A stretch of 64,000 nucleotides of DNA from a virus: the IMG/VR virus record IMGVR_UViG_3300006117_000001, positions 1-64,000 of that record; one strand, 5' to 3'. How positions within the stretch are numbered: the first letter of the stretch is position 1; every line of letters begins with the position of its first letter. The position numbers and the translations under genes were made by a program. This document shows positions 26,409-35,158 of the stretch, piece by piece. A model generated the notes under the pieces. That model made no database searches, had not been told where the DNA came from, and saw nothing but the letters and a program-made list of their open reading frames with translations.

Positions 26409-29251
26409 TATTGTGCTCCTGTAGGGGGTGTTTGTTGTGATTCTGGTTGTTGAGTTGCTTGGTTTTGTTCTTGAAACGATTGTTGCTGCATTTGTTGTTC
26501 GTGTTGTTGTTGAGCTAGAGCAGCATCATGTTGTTGCTGAGCTTGTTGCGCCACTTGATCTGCTTGAGCCTTAAATGTGGCTTGTTGCAACGCAATACCA
26601 TGCTGGCGGATATCTTGATCGGCTGCTTGAACCGCATCAATTGCAGACAAATTCTGTTCATGCTCAAGCTGGGCTTGTTGCTGATCCATTTGCGCGCCAG
26701 CTGTAATCATAGCCACACGCTCTTTTGCTGCGTTGTTGATATTGGCCATAGCAATATCGGTAGCATTACGTTGGTTGTCAATGCTGGTTTGTGTTGTGTA
26801 TTTAGCCTGTAGTTCTGCAACTTTTTGCTGTAATTCTGCAACTTTAAGTTGATAGTTTTGTTGAGCTTGTTGCAATTCTGCTTGTAATTTAGCTTGGGCT
26901 TCTTGTGTTTTGCGTTGTGTTTCGGCCATTTGCGTTTTAATAATTGCAGCAGAGGTTGGATCGGCCAATGCGGCATTTTGTTGCTGTTGCTGTTGAGCTT
27001 GAGCAACTTTTTGTGCCAACGCTTGAATTTGTTGTACATATGGGCCAAGATCTTGTTGTGAGTCTTGGTTTACCATTTGGGATGCCAAAGCCAAAGCTTG
27101 TTGGGCCGCTTGATCCAATGGTTTTTCTTGATGCAATTCCAATGTATCGCGCCCACCAGCTGCTTGCGCAACATACCCGCGCATAGATTGCAAGTAATGC
27201 AGTGTTAAATGTTGTTTAAGGTGTTCTAAAGCATGAGGAGCAAAAGTAGGCCCAATAACAGGGTTGCCACCATAAGCTGGGTTATTTGCATATTCGAGGT
27301 GAATTTTAATGTGGGCAATATGGTCTTGATCTGGATATGCTGCGGCGGGTCTACCCATGGTCATAGAAACGTTTTCTAATGCTGGGTTAGACTCATTAGC
27401 ACCTAACGGATTTGGCAATATTTCTTCTGCGTCTGGAACTTTAAGTTGTTTTAAAACACGTTTGTAAACTGCTTGAACGTTAAACATCCCTGGAGGCGCG
27501 GATGTTGCCATTTGTAACAAGGCTTGGTTTTGAGCAAGACGTTGTGTTTCAGAAAAAATGTTAGGATCTGATACAGGTCGAATGTCATTGTTATAAGCAA
27601 AGTCACGAACTTCAATTTCTTCGCCGGACTGATTGTCCATTTCCTGCAAATACCAATGATTGAGTCGCGAAATAATTTTAAGCGACATTGCTTGACTGCG
27701 GTGCAGGCGAGCATGAATACTAGAAAATACTTTAGCACCTTGTTCAATAAGGGCTTGGGTTGTGCCAACAGGCATTTGGCTGTTAGCTTCAGAAATCTTT
27801 TCTTCTGCAGTAGTAACAACGCCTTTAGCTGCGTTTGTCAACCAACCAAGCAAATCAAACAATACTGATGATGGAGGATTGAACGGCATTGGCATTGCAA
27901 TCTTGCGAACATCATCGACCCCCGGACCGGCTTCAACTTCGACTACTTGAGTTGGTTCGATCCTGTCAGATTGCCCACTAACTCGTCCAGTTTTGAGTTT
28001 AAGTAATGTCTGAGAGTTGTTGATATGAGCAGCATCAAGCAAAGCACGTAGAGCGCCAGTGAGAGCAGCAGAGAGACCGCCAATAAGATGGGGCAAGCCA
28101 ATAGCATAAGCACCGCGCCAAGGAATGAATTTGAATTCAACATACCAATCCAGTTTTTCGAGTTTCTCATCATTCGCTTCCCAGTTACGATACAAGGCCA
28201 ACACTTTGTTGCTGGTCTCATCAATAATTAAAATATACGGCGCACGTTTTCCATCGGTAAGGTCATCATCTTCTAAACGTAAAAAGCAAGTGATTTCGTA
28301 AATTCTACGCAAACCGTCAATATTTTTAGAAGGCTCTTCTTTGCCTTCAATTTTTGCGTTGGCTTTTTCAGATTGTGTTTGGTCTGTTAAAGGAGCATCT
28401 GAAGTATATGCTGCGTTTTCCAAATCACGGTAAAATCCAGAATCAATACGTTGTTGATACGTATCTTCTGTAATGTCTTGTTGCTCAGCTACTCGCTGAG
28501 ATGTGTAAAAGTTTGTTGTGGAATACGGCAGGATAATATTATCAATTGGTACCCATTCACAAGTTGGCCTACGCTGTTCGTCATCATAGCGCCATTTTAA
28601 AAATTGTGATCCGCCAAGGGGAAGCTGTGTTAACAACTGTTCCATTTCATCGCGGTATTCTGGAACTTGTTCTGTCAATTGCCAATTTAAGAAATTAACT
28701 TTACGGTTAGAAACTTCTAACTTGCTTAAATTGTCATTACCTTTAATATTTGATTTGACAATGCCATCTGATGGCAATAATTCTTTGGTAGAACTTGCGG
28801 CAAAATCAACACAAGCTTCTGCCATAACAGGGTGTACTACTTTTGATGCACCGTCAAATGTTGCGCCACCAGGGGCGTCTTTTCCAAGTCCTGTACGGCG
28901 CAGTCCTTCTTCGTACTGTTTGTCACGCTGACTACGTGCTTCTTTATCAACGTCGATGTAATCTAAATATTCATTTGCCAAAGAGTCTAAAGTAGATTCG
29001 TCTAGCTCTTCTGCCAAATTGGAATAAAATTCTGGATTTTTAAGCGGGCTTTGTTTTTCTTGGAAATTGACAATTACTGAACCATCTTCAAGTTCAATAA
29101 CTTCTTGCTCGACATCTTCAGGATCTAACCCTAGGGCTTCCTCATAGGCATCCATTTCAGCATCTTGCTGTTTAGCCTGGTCGATATCGTCCTCTCGCTC
29201 TAAACCTGGCAGATTTGCGCCGTTTTGGATTGGTAATATTGGATTTGCCAT
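26408..29251 (-). CDS. Portal protein
   Basis: 947 residues, long for a portal. N-terminal acidic region, then the conserved block GATFDGASKVVHPVMAEACV...LPSDGIVK, a central DEQRRPTCEWVPIDNIILPY and NGLRRIYEITC-like wing segments, and FKFIPWRGAYAIGLPHLIGG before a long stem helix. From about 690 a very Gln/Ala-rich coiled coil forms a barrel-like extension. Matches SU10-type portals in pattern. The portal is the dodecameric DNA channel at one capsid vertex. Confidence 0.85.
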   Translation of the reverse strand: MANPILPIQNGANLPGLEREDDIDQAKQQDAEMDAYEEALGLDPEDVEQEVIELEDGSVIVNFQEKQSPLKNPEFYSNLAEELDESTLDSLANEYLDYIDVDKEARSQRDKQYEEGLRRTGLGKDAPGGATFDGASKVVHPVMAEACVDFAASSTKELLPSDGIVKSNIKGNDNLSKLEVSNRKVNFLNWQLTEQVPEYRDEMEQLLTQLPLGGSQFLKWRYDDEQRRPTCEWVPIDNIILPYSTTNFYTSQRVAEQQDITEDTYQQRIDSGFYRDLENAAYTSDAPLTDQTQSEKANAKIEGKEEPSKNIDGLRRIYEITCFLRLEDDDLTDGKRAPYILIIDETSNKVLALYRNWEANDEKLEKLDWYVEFKFIPWRGAYAIGLPHLIGGLSAALTGALRALLDAAHINNSQTLLKLKTGRVSGQSDRIEPTQVVEVEAGPGVDDVRKIAMPMPFNPPSSVLFDLLGWLTNAAKGVVTTAEEKISEANSQMPVGTTQALIEQGAKVFSSIHARLHRSQAMSLKIISRLNHWYLQEMDNQSGEEIEVRDFAYNNDIRPVSDPNIFSETQRLAQNQALLQMATSAPPGMFNVQAVYKRVLKQLKVPDAEEILPNPLGANESNPALENVSMTMGRPAAAYPDQDHIAHIKIHLEYANNPAYGGNPVIGPTFAPHALEHLKQHLTLHYLQSMRGYVAQAAGGRDTLELHQEKPLDQAAQQALALASQMVNQDSQQDLGPYVQQIQALAQKVAQAQQQQQQNAALADPTSAAIIKTQMAETQRKTQEAQAKLQAELQQAQQNYQLKVAELQQKVAELQAKYTTQTSIDNQRNATDIAMANINNAAKERVAMITAGAQMDQQQAQLEHEQNLSAIDAVQAADQDIRQHGIALQQATFKAQADQVAQQAQQQHDAALAQQQHEQQMQQQSFQEQNQATQQPESQQTPPTGAQ

Positions 29252-29291
29252 AAATGAGATTAAATAAAAATTGAAAAGGCCCTTATTCTAA

Positions 29292-29320
29292 CTAATACGC
29301 TAAAAAGGGATATTCCGCCC
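29292..29320 (-). promoter_or_regulatory. Phage promoter P5: GGGCGG-N17-TATTAGT
   Basis: GCGTATTAGT at 29300-29291; TATTAG 29297-29292; GGGCGG 29320-29315; spacer 17. Predicted +1 is A at 29284; a leader of about 33 nt precedes the portal ATG at 29251. Confidence 0.8.
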
Positions 29321-29330
29321 TAATAATTTT

Positions 29331-30776
29331 TTATTGGGCGTAAGGATTTGCAAAACGTTTACGGGAATCATCATCTGCGTAGTCATAATCCCTTGCTGGC
29401 AGGGGGTCAAGTTGTAACCAGCCAGCATCTCTGAGATACCTTAAACCCTGAGAAAGGGCGTCCACATAGTCATCATGCCCTCCAGCTTCGGGAAAAGAGC
29501 ACACTTGGCGCAAAAAGCGTTTTGTCCAGCTAGCAAACTCCCCTTTTTGGTTTGGGTCTTCTGGGATAAACACTTTGCCCTTGGCAACAAGCGGGGCCAC
29601 AATGTTTAAGCGCTGCACCTTGTCAGCTCTGCCAGGGTTGTATCCTTGGACAGGAACTCCAGCTCCTCTAAGTTCTTGAATAAGAGAAATACCAGCTGAT
29701 TTATCTTCCATTAAAATTAAATCAGCTTTTCGCCCCTTGCCAAATTCGTTATCTGCTCCGTAAACAACTTCTTTAAAGTCGTCAATTACTTTTCGGCGCA
29801 ATTCTGGATAAGAAAGATGTTCATCCCAGCAATCTAACAAGATGGCGCAGACACCGCCGTCAATTTGTTCAAAAATTCCCCAAACTTCGCAAGCAGTGGG
29901 GTCGTTTATAGTTTTTTCGCTAGTGGCCGGATCATAGGAAGCCAATACATATTCCAAAGTAGGAGTTGGCTTGTTGGCTGGCCACATCTTAAACATTTTG
30001 CGTTTGATAATACCCGCAGCTTCTGGGTCAAGGATCTCACCATAAATCTCTTGGCGGCCAATATCGGTGCCATCGTAGGTTTCTAGCTGTTTAAAAAATG
30101 TTTCGGAGAGGTTCGCCCGATTGTCATACGAGGACGCGTTGGCGACAAAGACGTCTCCACCGACTTTGCCTTCGTTAAGGTCAACGATAAGCTCTTTTGG
30201 CTTTGGCGTGGTGGTAATGATTTGCTGGACTCGTGGAATCCTAGGATCGCGCAAACGGAGGGTAAACTGTACTCCATCGTATGCTTCGTCAATATACTCA
30301 AAGGCGCACAGCTCGTCAAACCAGGCTCCATGATATTGCTTACCACGATAACGTTCTGGCTCGGAGGCGGGGATTCCTTGAATAAGGGATCCATTGGTAA
30401 GGGTAATCTCAAAGAGGGACTTGTTGTAATCTCTGATAAGGCTTTTGGGTATGATATTGAGAAGGCCGGAGTCTCCTTCGAAACAAGTTGCACGGATATC
30501 ATTAGAGGTTGGGGCGGTAACAAGCCAGCGAGTGCGGTCAAAGGTAGCAGCCCGAATGCCAATCCAATGGCTAGCAGTGTGTGTTTTGCCTGATCCACGA
30601 CCGGCAAGCATAAGAAACGTATCATACTCCCCATCTTCGGGTTCTTTTTGGTGGTCAAGTGCTTGGGCTTTCCATTTAGCCATCCAAGCCATTAGTTCAA
30701 ATTTTTCTTTAGGCCAATGTTTACGTTGCTCTAAATACTTCTGTAAAAGTTTGTGTTTTTCTTGATCTAAAGACAC
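29331..30776 (-). CDS. terL: Terminase large subunit
   Basis: 481 residues from GTG 30776. ATPase: Walker A GRGSGKT at 59-65, Walker B region GAWFDELCAF. Nuclease: SYDPATSEK (Asp of motif I), LILMEDKSAGISLIQEL (motif II), HDDYVDALSQGLRYL (motif III). Packages DNA into the prohead using the portal. AAGGA lies 9 bases before the GTG. Overlaps the Hint gene by 10 bp in another frame. Its likely small-subunit partner is 19 kb away on the opposite strand. Confidence 0.95.
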   Translation of the reverse strand: MSLDQEKHKLLQKYLEQRKHWPKEKFELMAWMAKWKAQALDHQKEPEDGEYDTFLMLAGRGSGKTHTASHWIGIRAATFDRTRWLVTAPTSNDIRATCFEGDSGLLNIIPKSLIRDYNKSLFEITLTNGSLIQGIPASEPERYRGKQYHGAWFDELCAFEYIDEAYDGVQFTLRLRDPRIPRVQQIITTTPKPKELIVDLNEGKVGGDVFVANASSYDNRANLSETFFKQLETYDGTDIGRQEIYGEILDPEAAGIIKRKMFKMWPANKPTPTLEYVLASYDPATSEKTINDPTACEVWGIFEQIDGGVCAILLDCWDEHLSYPELRRKVIDDFKEVVYGADNEFGKGRKADLILMEDKSAGISLIQELRGAGVPVQGYNPGRADKVQRLNIVAPLVAKGKVFIPEDPNQKGEFASWTKRFLRQVCSFPEAGGHDDYVDALSQGLRYLRDAGWLQLDPLPARDYDYADDDSRKRFANPYAQ

Positions 30777-31738
30777 GGAATAAATCCTTCCCCGACTAAA
30801 ATTGTGTTGTCTTCGCCATCTGTTTCGATGTGAACACAGTTTTGTGGTTCAATTTCATAAATTTCCCGAACTAGTCTCCAAGTTTGTCTAACCTTAATAG
30901 GTTCGGGGGTTTGTTCTTGCGTTAATTGTAACTTAGTTTTGATAAACAACGTGTAATACTTTTTTGTTCTGTCGTATAACATTTTAGTTTTGCAACCCAA
31001 AGACTCAGCTAGGTTTTGAACTTGGGTGACGCTGTGTTTAGTCTTCCAAGTAAACCTAAAAATTTGGTTTTTCTTATTAAACTGCTTGGCTTTACTATGC
31101 AAAATCCCACTTAGCAGTTCTTGACGCTGCTCTGGATCAGAAAACAAATAGTTATTGGGTATTTTTGTTGGAACCAAAGGGATTAAATGTGAAACTACTG
31201 TGGGCGTTGTGGTAAACGCCGCTTTTTTATTGGGGATATACCCATGGCTTTTAAACTTTTCCCTTACAAATTCATCAAAAATTACAGGCGGTTTCAAAGT
31301 CCCGTCTTTTTTGCGATTAAAAAACCAAAATCCAAAAATGAAAGGAGGTACTGGTAAGGTCTGATGGGGAAATTGAATGGCCCCCGTAGTGGGCACCGAG
31401 TACACCATGCGATTGTTTCGGTGGGTGAGGGGCGAGTTTACCAATTCTGAGATTGGTGTGGGTCGTAATGGTCTTCTAAATTTCCTAACTCCCTTGTATT
31501 GCCGAACCCTTGCTCGGTATTTTGGAGTTTCTAATGGAAGCTTTAAATGTATATCACCCGCTACGGTAAGGTGGTCGTGAAACTGCACCTCGTAACAATT
31601 TTTGGCTCGGTATTGTTGAGCCAATTTAACTTTAACTGGTTTTCCAGTTCTATCAAAAACTATGTCTCCTGCACGAACATCGCAAGCTAGTTTCCAATAA
31701 TCAAGGGTTAATACCTTCTCTGTTGCCAAAATTGCCAT
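30767..31738 (-). CDS. Stand-alone Hint protein with decayed LAGLIDADG domain (intein relative)
   Basis: 323 residues. The start is an intein block A/B equivalent: KVLTLDYWKLACDVRAGDIV FDRTG, then CYEVQFHDHLTVAGDIHLKL with the block B His. A LAGLIDADG-like middle follows (FIFGFWFFNRKKDGT and ELLSGILHSKAKQ) in which the catalytic acidic residues are missing. The end is a block F/G equivalent, NTILVGEGFIPCL, where the usual His-Asn is Pro-Cys. Residue 2 is Ala instead of the nucleophilic Cys. It should be unable to splice. Adjacent to terL, a frequent intein host gene; function unknown. Confidence 0.75.
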   Translation of the reverse strand: MAILATEKVLTLDYWKLACDVRAGDIVFDRTGKPVKVKLAQQYRAKNCYEVQFHDHLTVAGDIHLKLPLETPKYRARVRQYKGVRKFRRPLRPTPISELVNSPLTHRNNRMVYSVPTTGAIQFPHQTLPVPPFIFGFWFFNRKKDGTLKPPVIFDEFVREKFKSHGYIPNKKAAFTTTPTVVSHLIPLVPTKIPNNYLFSDPEQRQELLSGILHSKAKQFNKKNQIFRFTWKTKHSVTQVQNLAESLGCKTKMLYDRTKKYYTLFIKTKLQLTQEQTPEPIKVRQTWRLVREIYEIEPQNCVHIETDGEDNTILVGEGFIPCL

Positions 31739-32009
31739 AAAAGTTTTTTAGGACCCAATAGTCCAGCCATTTCCCTAACGGAACGCGTATTTTGTTTTGG
31801 ATACCCGCTGGTAAATTTTGAATATTGATGGTGTCTTCTGTAAGCTGCAAACGAAACTGCAAAAACTTACAAGTGTCTTTATCTAATATTTCAGCGGGAA
31901 CATCTACTATTTCCAGATTGTTTAAGTCGCATACCACAACCCGCAAGCCTTTAAACTCACCGATGGCGTTTTCCAACGCACCTTGGATTTGGTATACATA
32001 ATCATTCAT
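31701..32009 (-). CDS. Small hypothetical protein, predicted leaderless
   Basis: 102 residues from ATG 32009 (MNDYVYQIQGALENAIGEFK). The frame also opens with GTG at 32027, but those codons are the promoter element. ATG coincides with the predicted +1 of P6. The C-terminus (PLGKWLDYWVLKNFYGNFGN) overlaps the Hint gene by 38 bp. First gene of the leftward cluster; no family recognised. Confidence 0.7.
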   Translation of the reverse strand: MNDYVYQIQGALENAIGEFKGLRVVVCDLNNLEIVDVPAEILDKDTCKFLQFRLQLTEDTINIQNLPAGIQNKIRVPLGKWLDYWVLKNFYGNFGNREGINP

Positions 32010-32015
32010 ACATTC

Positions 32016-32025
32016 ACTAATACGC
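32016..32025 (-). promoter_or_regulatory. Phage promoter P6: TATTAGT without GGGCGG
   Basis: GCGTATTAGT at 32025-32016; TATTAG 32022-32017. At the -35 distance there is only a T-run. Predicted +1 at 32009 is the A of the ATG. Drives the leftward packaging cluster away from the control region. Confidence 0.65.
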
Positions 32026-32050
32026 ACAATTTTTCAAAAAAAAAAATTTT

Positions 32051-32363
32051 TGCCACACTTTGCCACACTTCTGCCACACTTTAAATCGCATTTTTGGGCA
32101 AAGTGTGGCAGTAAAAAACCAGTTTAAAATCAAAAGGTTACAAGCGTTTTGCTTAAAAATTAAGCACAAATTGCCACACTTTGTTTCGTTTTTTCCAAGT
32201 CGATACTCTACTATTCTTTTTTCTTTTTTAAAAAATAAAAATAAAAATAGAAAATAAGTGTGGAAGTGTGGCAATTAGGGGTTAAGTCTTTGATATATAA
32301 GGCTTATTGCATTGCAGCAAAGTGTGGAAGAAGTGTGGCAGAAGTGTGGCAATTGCCACACTT
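32051..32363. repeat. Iteron element copy 1 (TGTGGCA array, AT-rich core)
   Basis: Opens with three TGCCACACTT, then an inverted AAAGTGTGGCA, further inverted and direct copies inside, an AT-rich core (about 32213-32257), the block TGATATATAAGG then TTATTGCA, three AAGTGTGG(C/A)A copies in a row and a closing 22-bp perfect palindrome centred on CAATTG. About ten iterons. A near-identical layout is repeated at 38092-38407. Architecture resembles iteron-type replication origins or an operator array. Confidence 0.85.
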
Positions 32364-32528
32364 TCCACATTGTGAAAAAAAAATACACAAACTCATGGTT
32401 GCTCAGGGGCCCGGCCGGCAGGGTAGGGGGTACTTTATTTAGGGGTATCGGTTTTTAGAAAACCCCCCTATAAGCTAAAAAGGAGGGCCATAGCAAATTA
32501 CCGACCCAGCAACCTGGCAGCCAGCCAT

Positions 32529-32722
32529 AGTGAGTACTCACTAACATAGCCAGCCCAGCCACTTAGCCATAGTGAGTACTCACTAACATAGCTAAGCGCT
32601 GCACTCTAGTGAGTAAGCACTCACCTACTTAGGCCAACGTGGCAGCGTGGTGATGTGAGTACTTACTAACATAGGCCAGACTATCGCGCTGCCATTGTGG
32701 TAAGTAAGTGCCTACTAACATA
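32529..32722. repeat. Five spaced palindromic repeats of GTGAGTACTCAC type
   Basis: Repeats at about 32529, 32571, 32608, 32654 and 32699, spaced 37-46 bp (average about 42, four helical turns). The first two are exact: AGTGAGTACTCACTAACATAG-like 21-mers with the perfect palindrome GTGAGTACTCAC. The others are degenerate but mostly keep the CTAACATA tail. Spacers carry GGCAGCGTGG-type words. Probably binding sites for a dimeric regulator or initiator. Confidence 0.8.
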
Positions 32723-33033
32723 ATGGCAGCGTGGCCAGGTTAGAGTGTTGGCTGCGTGCCCTCGTTTGGTGCACTGGCTGAGTGGCAGTTAAGAAGGGCA
32801 CTGATTTGGTGCACTGGCTGCGTGGTGATCTAGGCGCGCGTGAGAAGCCTAGGTGCAAGGTGCACTTGAATAAACAGATTACCCGATTACCTGGCAACCT
32901 ATTAGGGTTTACCCTATTAGGGTTTTTAGTTTGCAAACCTAGGGTTTATACCTATGTATCTATATAGTATTACCCCGTTATATTGTACACATGGCAGCAA
33001 TTAAGCGGCCATTATATGAGAGGAATTACCATC

Positions 33034-33684
33034 ATGACTATTAAACTAAGTAAGACAAGCAAACTAGACGGCATTATGTCTTGGTCTTTACAGGCCTTAG
33101 ATACATGCCCTGGCAGCAAGGCCAAGGACGGCGGCTTAGTAGACGCGTGTCGCGGCTGCTATGCCACAACCGGCAATTATCGTTTTAAGAATGTCAAAGC
33201 GCCGCGCGAATTTAATCGTGAAGACTGGCAGCGTGGCGAATGGGTTAGTGACATGATCCAGGCCTTAGACTCATCGCGCTATTTTAGATGGTTTGATAGC
33301 GGCGACATGTATTCGATTGATTTGGCTAAGAAAATGTTGCAAGTGATGGAGGCAACACCATGGGTAAAACATTGGATGCCTACTAGAATGCATAAGTTTG
33401 CTAAATTCGCGCCAGTCATTGCCAAAATGGAGGCGCTGCCGAATGTAGTCGTTCGCCGCTCTTCAGATAGTATAAGCGGCCAAGTAATACCTGGCGCGAC
33501 ATCGTCCACAATCATAAGCGGCCAGGATCAATTGCCAGCCGGCGCGACATTGTGCCGCGCTTATGAGCATGGCGGCACTTGTAACGGCTGCCGCGCATGT
33601 TATGACAAAGCCGCGACAGTCATCGCCTATATGGCGCATGGCAAGAGCATGGCCAAGGTAATCCGCATAATGGAGGCCGCATAA
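33034..33684 (+). CDS. GP88-like phage protein
   Basis: 216 residues from ATG 33034 (MTIKLSKTSKLDGIMSWSLQ), with GAGAGGAA upstream; an in-frame ATG at 32983 is less likely. Cys-rich: CPGSKAKDGGLVDACRGCYA near the start and CRAYEHGGTCNGCRACYDK near the end, plus FRWFDSGDMYS. Matches my recollection of the phage gene product 88 family, whose biochemistry is unknown to me. The clustered Cys suggest metal or iron-sulfur binding. First gene of the rightward early block; GC-rich codon use unlike later genes. Confidence 0.8.
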   Translation: MTIKLSKTSKLDGIMSWSLQALDTCPGSKAKDGGLVDACRGCYATTGNYRFKNVKAPREFNREDWQRGEWVSDMIQALDSSRYFRWFDSGDMYSIDLAKKMLQVMEATPWVKHWMPTRMHKFAKFAPVIAKMEALPNVVVRRSSDSISGQVIPGATSSTIISGQDQLPAGATLCRAYEHGGTCNGCRACYDKAATVIAYMAHGKSMAKVIRIMEAA

Positions 33685-33821
33685 TGTTTATTGTCTTTTA
33701 TCGTTATCGCGGCGAAGAGTTAAACGCGACATTTAAAACAATACGCAAGGCGAAGCAATTCGCCAGGGTTACCGGCGGCAAAATTGAAAGCCGCCTAACT
33801 AGTCATATTTGGGGGGTTTAA
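33684..33821 (+). CDS. Tiny early protein
   Basis: 45 residues (MFIVFYRYRGEELNATFKTI). Basic alpha/beta; the pattern FYRYRGE...F...RKAKQFA resembles small phage proteins with an A-K-x-x-A helix. Start overlaps the GP88 stop (TAATG). Confidence 0.6.
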   Translation: MFIVFYRYRGEELNATFKTIRKAKQFARVTGGKIESRLTSHIWGV

Positions 33822-33823
33822 TT

Positions 33824-34117
33824 ATGAGTACATTGCACAAGATCGCTGCCATTCAATTAAATAGTAAGCGGCCGCCGTCTCATGCGCTTATTATGAGAAT
33901 GGCCGGGGTTTACCTGGCAGCCGGGCATAAGGCCATGGATATATCTTGGCGCGGCCAGTCAATAGAATTAACTTATCATGACGCGCGCGGCCAATGGTAC
34001 GGCCAGGGCATTATTAATAATGAGTACGGCGACAATATTGCAGATGAATTAAACCATATTAAACAATTTGTCCTAGATCATTTTCAGATTGTCACTATGG
34101 GGGCAAACCATGCTTAA
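33824..34117 (+). CDS. Hypothetical early protein
   Basis: 97 residues from ATG 33824 (MSTLHKIAAIQLNSKRPPSH), GGGGGG-type ribosome site upstream. Mixed alpha/beta, no known motif. Contains GGCCAGG and GCGCGCG-rich coding DNA typical of this segment. Confidence 0.65.
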   Translation: MSTLHKIAAIQLNSKRPPSHALIMRMAGVYLAAGHKAMDISWRGQSIELTYHDARGQWYGQGIINNEYGDNIADELNHIKQFVLDHFQIVTMGANHA

Positions 34118-34211
34118 AATTTTATTGTCATACATTGTGGATCTATTAGGGTATATCCTAATTGCGCTCATATGGTGCGGCGTTATTCTTGCACTATTCG
34201 ATTGTTTATAG
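34110..34211 (+). CDS. Tiny single-pass membrane protein
   Basis: 33 residues, nearly all one hydrophobic helix (IVDLLGYILIALIWCGVILA). Overlaps the upstream stop by 8 bp. Possible host-membrane effector; unknown. Confidence 0.55.
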   Translation: MLKILLSYIVDLLGYILIALIWCGVILALFDCL

Positions 34212-34222
34212 GAGGTTTGATT

Positions 34223-34369
34223 ATGTACTATTGCAACGGGCATTATTTTGACCAGTACCAAGAGGCGCGCCGGTATGCTGATTTTCTGTTACGTCATGCC
34301 GGCATATATCGCGCTATTTTTACCCGCGCTGAAATAGAGGCGCATAATTTAGAGGGAGCATTATTATGA
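34223..34369 (+). CDS. Tiny early protein
   Basis: 48 residues from ATG 34223 (MYYCNGHYFDQYQEARRYAD) with an excellent ATAGGAGG site, which decides this start over an upstream one. Acidic end EIEAHNLEGALL. Overlaps the next gene by 4 bp. Confidence 0.65.
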   Translation: MYYCNGHYFDQYQEARRYADFLLRHAGIYRAIFTRAEIEAHNLEGALL

Positions 34370-34683
34370 CTAGATCTATCCAATCAATAGCCGCTCAGGC
34401 GCGGCGCGAGGCGCTCAGCGCCGGCTTACCATGCGGCCAATATACCTATTCTGATCCGCTCAAGATCGAAAATAGATATCAGAGCGAAGGCGGAGCAATA
34501 CGCGAGCAATATGGATCTATTGCCAATTGGAATGCATGGGAGCGCGTACATGTAAGAGAGCGCGCAACAGGCCGAACTGTATTTGATAACGAAGTGGCCA
34601 AGATTACCGGCATGACATTACACGCAACACCGGCCGAGGTATTGGCCGTTTTAGATCAATCTATTTATGAGGTGAAAGCATGA
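34366..34683 (+). CDS. Hypothetical early protein
   Basis: 105 residues (MTRSIQSIAAQARREALSAG). Contains WERVHVRERATGRTVFDNEV and a C-terminal helix. No family recognised. ATGA coupling on both sides. Confidence 0.65.
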   Translation: MTRSIQSIAAQARREALSAGLPCGQYTYSDPLKIENRYQSEGGAIREQYGSIANWNAWERVHVRERATGRTVFDNEVAKITGMTLHATPAEVLAVLDQSIYEVKA

Positions 34684-34985
34684 TTACATTAGACGAAATG
34701 CATATTATTGAAGGCGATACAACGGCCACAACCCAGCAATATTATGAGGCCATACAGAAAGCTATTAATACTGGTTTATGGGGTATGCAGGGATCATACG
34801 GCCGTACAATGATGGCCGCGATTAACGAGGGTTATTGCATGCTCGGTCAAAATGACGCGCGCGACTATTGGGGTAATTATATACCATCACGCGACCAGGT
34901 ACAGGCCGGTACAAAGGGATCATTCGATTTTGTTGCGAAGCAATGCGGCGAAGGATGGGCAGAATATATGAGCGAGGTGAAATAA
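34680..34985 (+). CDS. Hypothetical early protein
   Basis: 101 residues (MITLDEMHIIEGDTTATTQQ). Contains LWGMQGSYGRTMMAAINEGY and LGQNDARDYWGNYIPSRDQV; a Gly/Tyr-rich centre. Not recognised. Coupled by 4-bp overlap upstream and TAATG-type overlap downstream. Confidence 0.65.
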   Translation: MITLDEMHIIEGDTTATTQQYYEAIQKAINTGLWGMQGSYGRTMMAAINEGYCMLGQNDARDYWGNYIPSRDQVQAGTKGSFDFVAKQCGEGWAEYMSEVK

Positions 34986-35158
34986 TGAACGCAGATAAAA
35001 TTAAAGCAATGGTATCGGATCTTAATTATCAGTACTCTAATTTAGTGGAGGCCTCAGTAGAAGAGGCTTTAGATGAGCGGCCTAATTATGAATGCGACAC
35101 CATGTTTGCAGAAATTCAAACATTAGTTAAATTGATATATAAAGAATTGGAGGCATGA
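34985..35158 (+). CDS. Tiny acidic helical protein
   Basis: 57 residues from ATG 34985 (MNADKIKAMVSDLNYQYSNL). Acidic, helical, one Cys. GAGGTGA precedes the start. Not recognised. Confidence 0.6.
   Translation: MNADKIKAMVSDLNYQYSNLVEASVEEALDERPNYECDTMFAEIQTLVKLIYKELEA

Larger units (their letters stand above)
32026..33033. other. Non-coding control region between divergent gene blocks
   Basis: About 1 kb without a credible gene. In order: iteron element copy 1 (32051-32363); a GC-rich stretch at 32405-32430; a hairpin GGTTTT-TAG-AAAACC at 32449-32463; the palindrome array (32529-32722); a 16-base repeat TTTGGTGCACTGGCTG present twice (about 32765 and 32805); two CTATTAGGGTTT copies around 32900-32925; and an A/T-rich end (32950-32990) likely to hold the rightward early promoter, for which I see no confident -35/-10 pair. 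Candidate origin and early control region. Confidence 0.7.

Noticed and set aside
30083-30658. 191-codon minus-strand ORF within terL
   Set aside because: Out-of-frame shadow of the terminase gene; Ser/Pro/Leu-rich without motifs.
32260-32442. 60-codon plus-strand ORF in the control region
   Set aside because: Runs through the iterons and palindrome; no ribosome site and no protein-like composition.
32528-32722. Possible CRISPR array
   Set aside because: Repeats are palindromic and degenerate, the spacers share words with each other, there are only five units and no cas genes.
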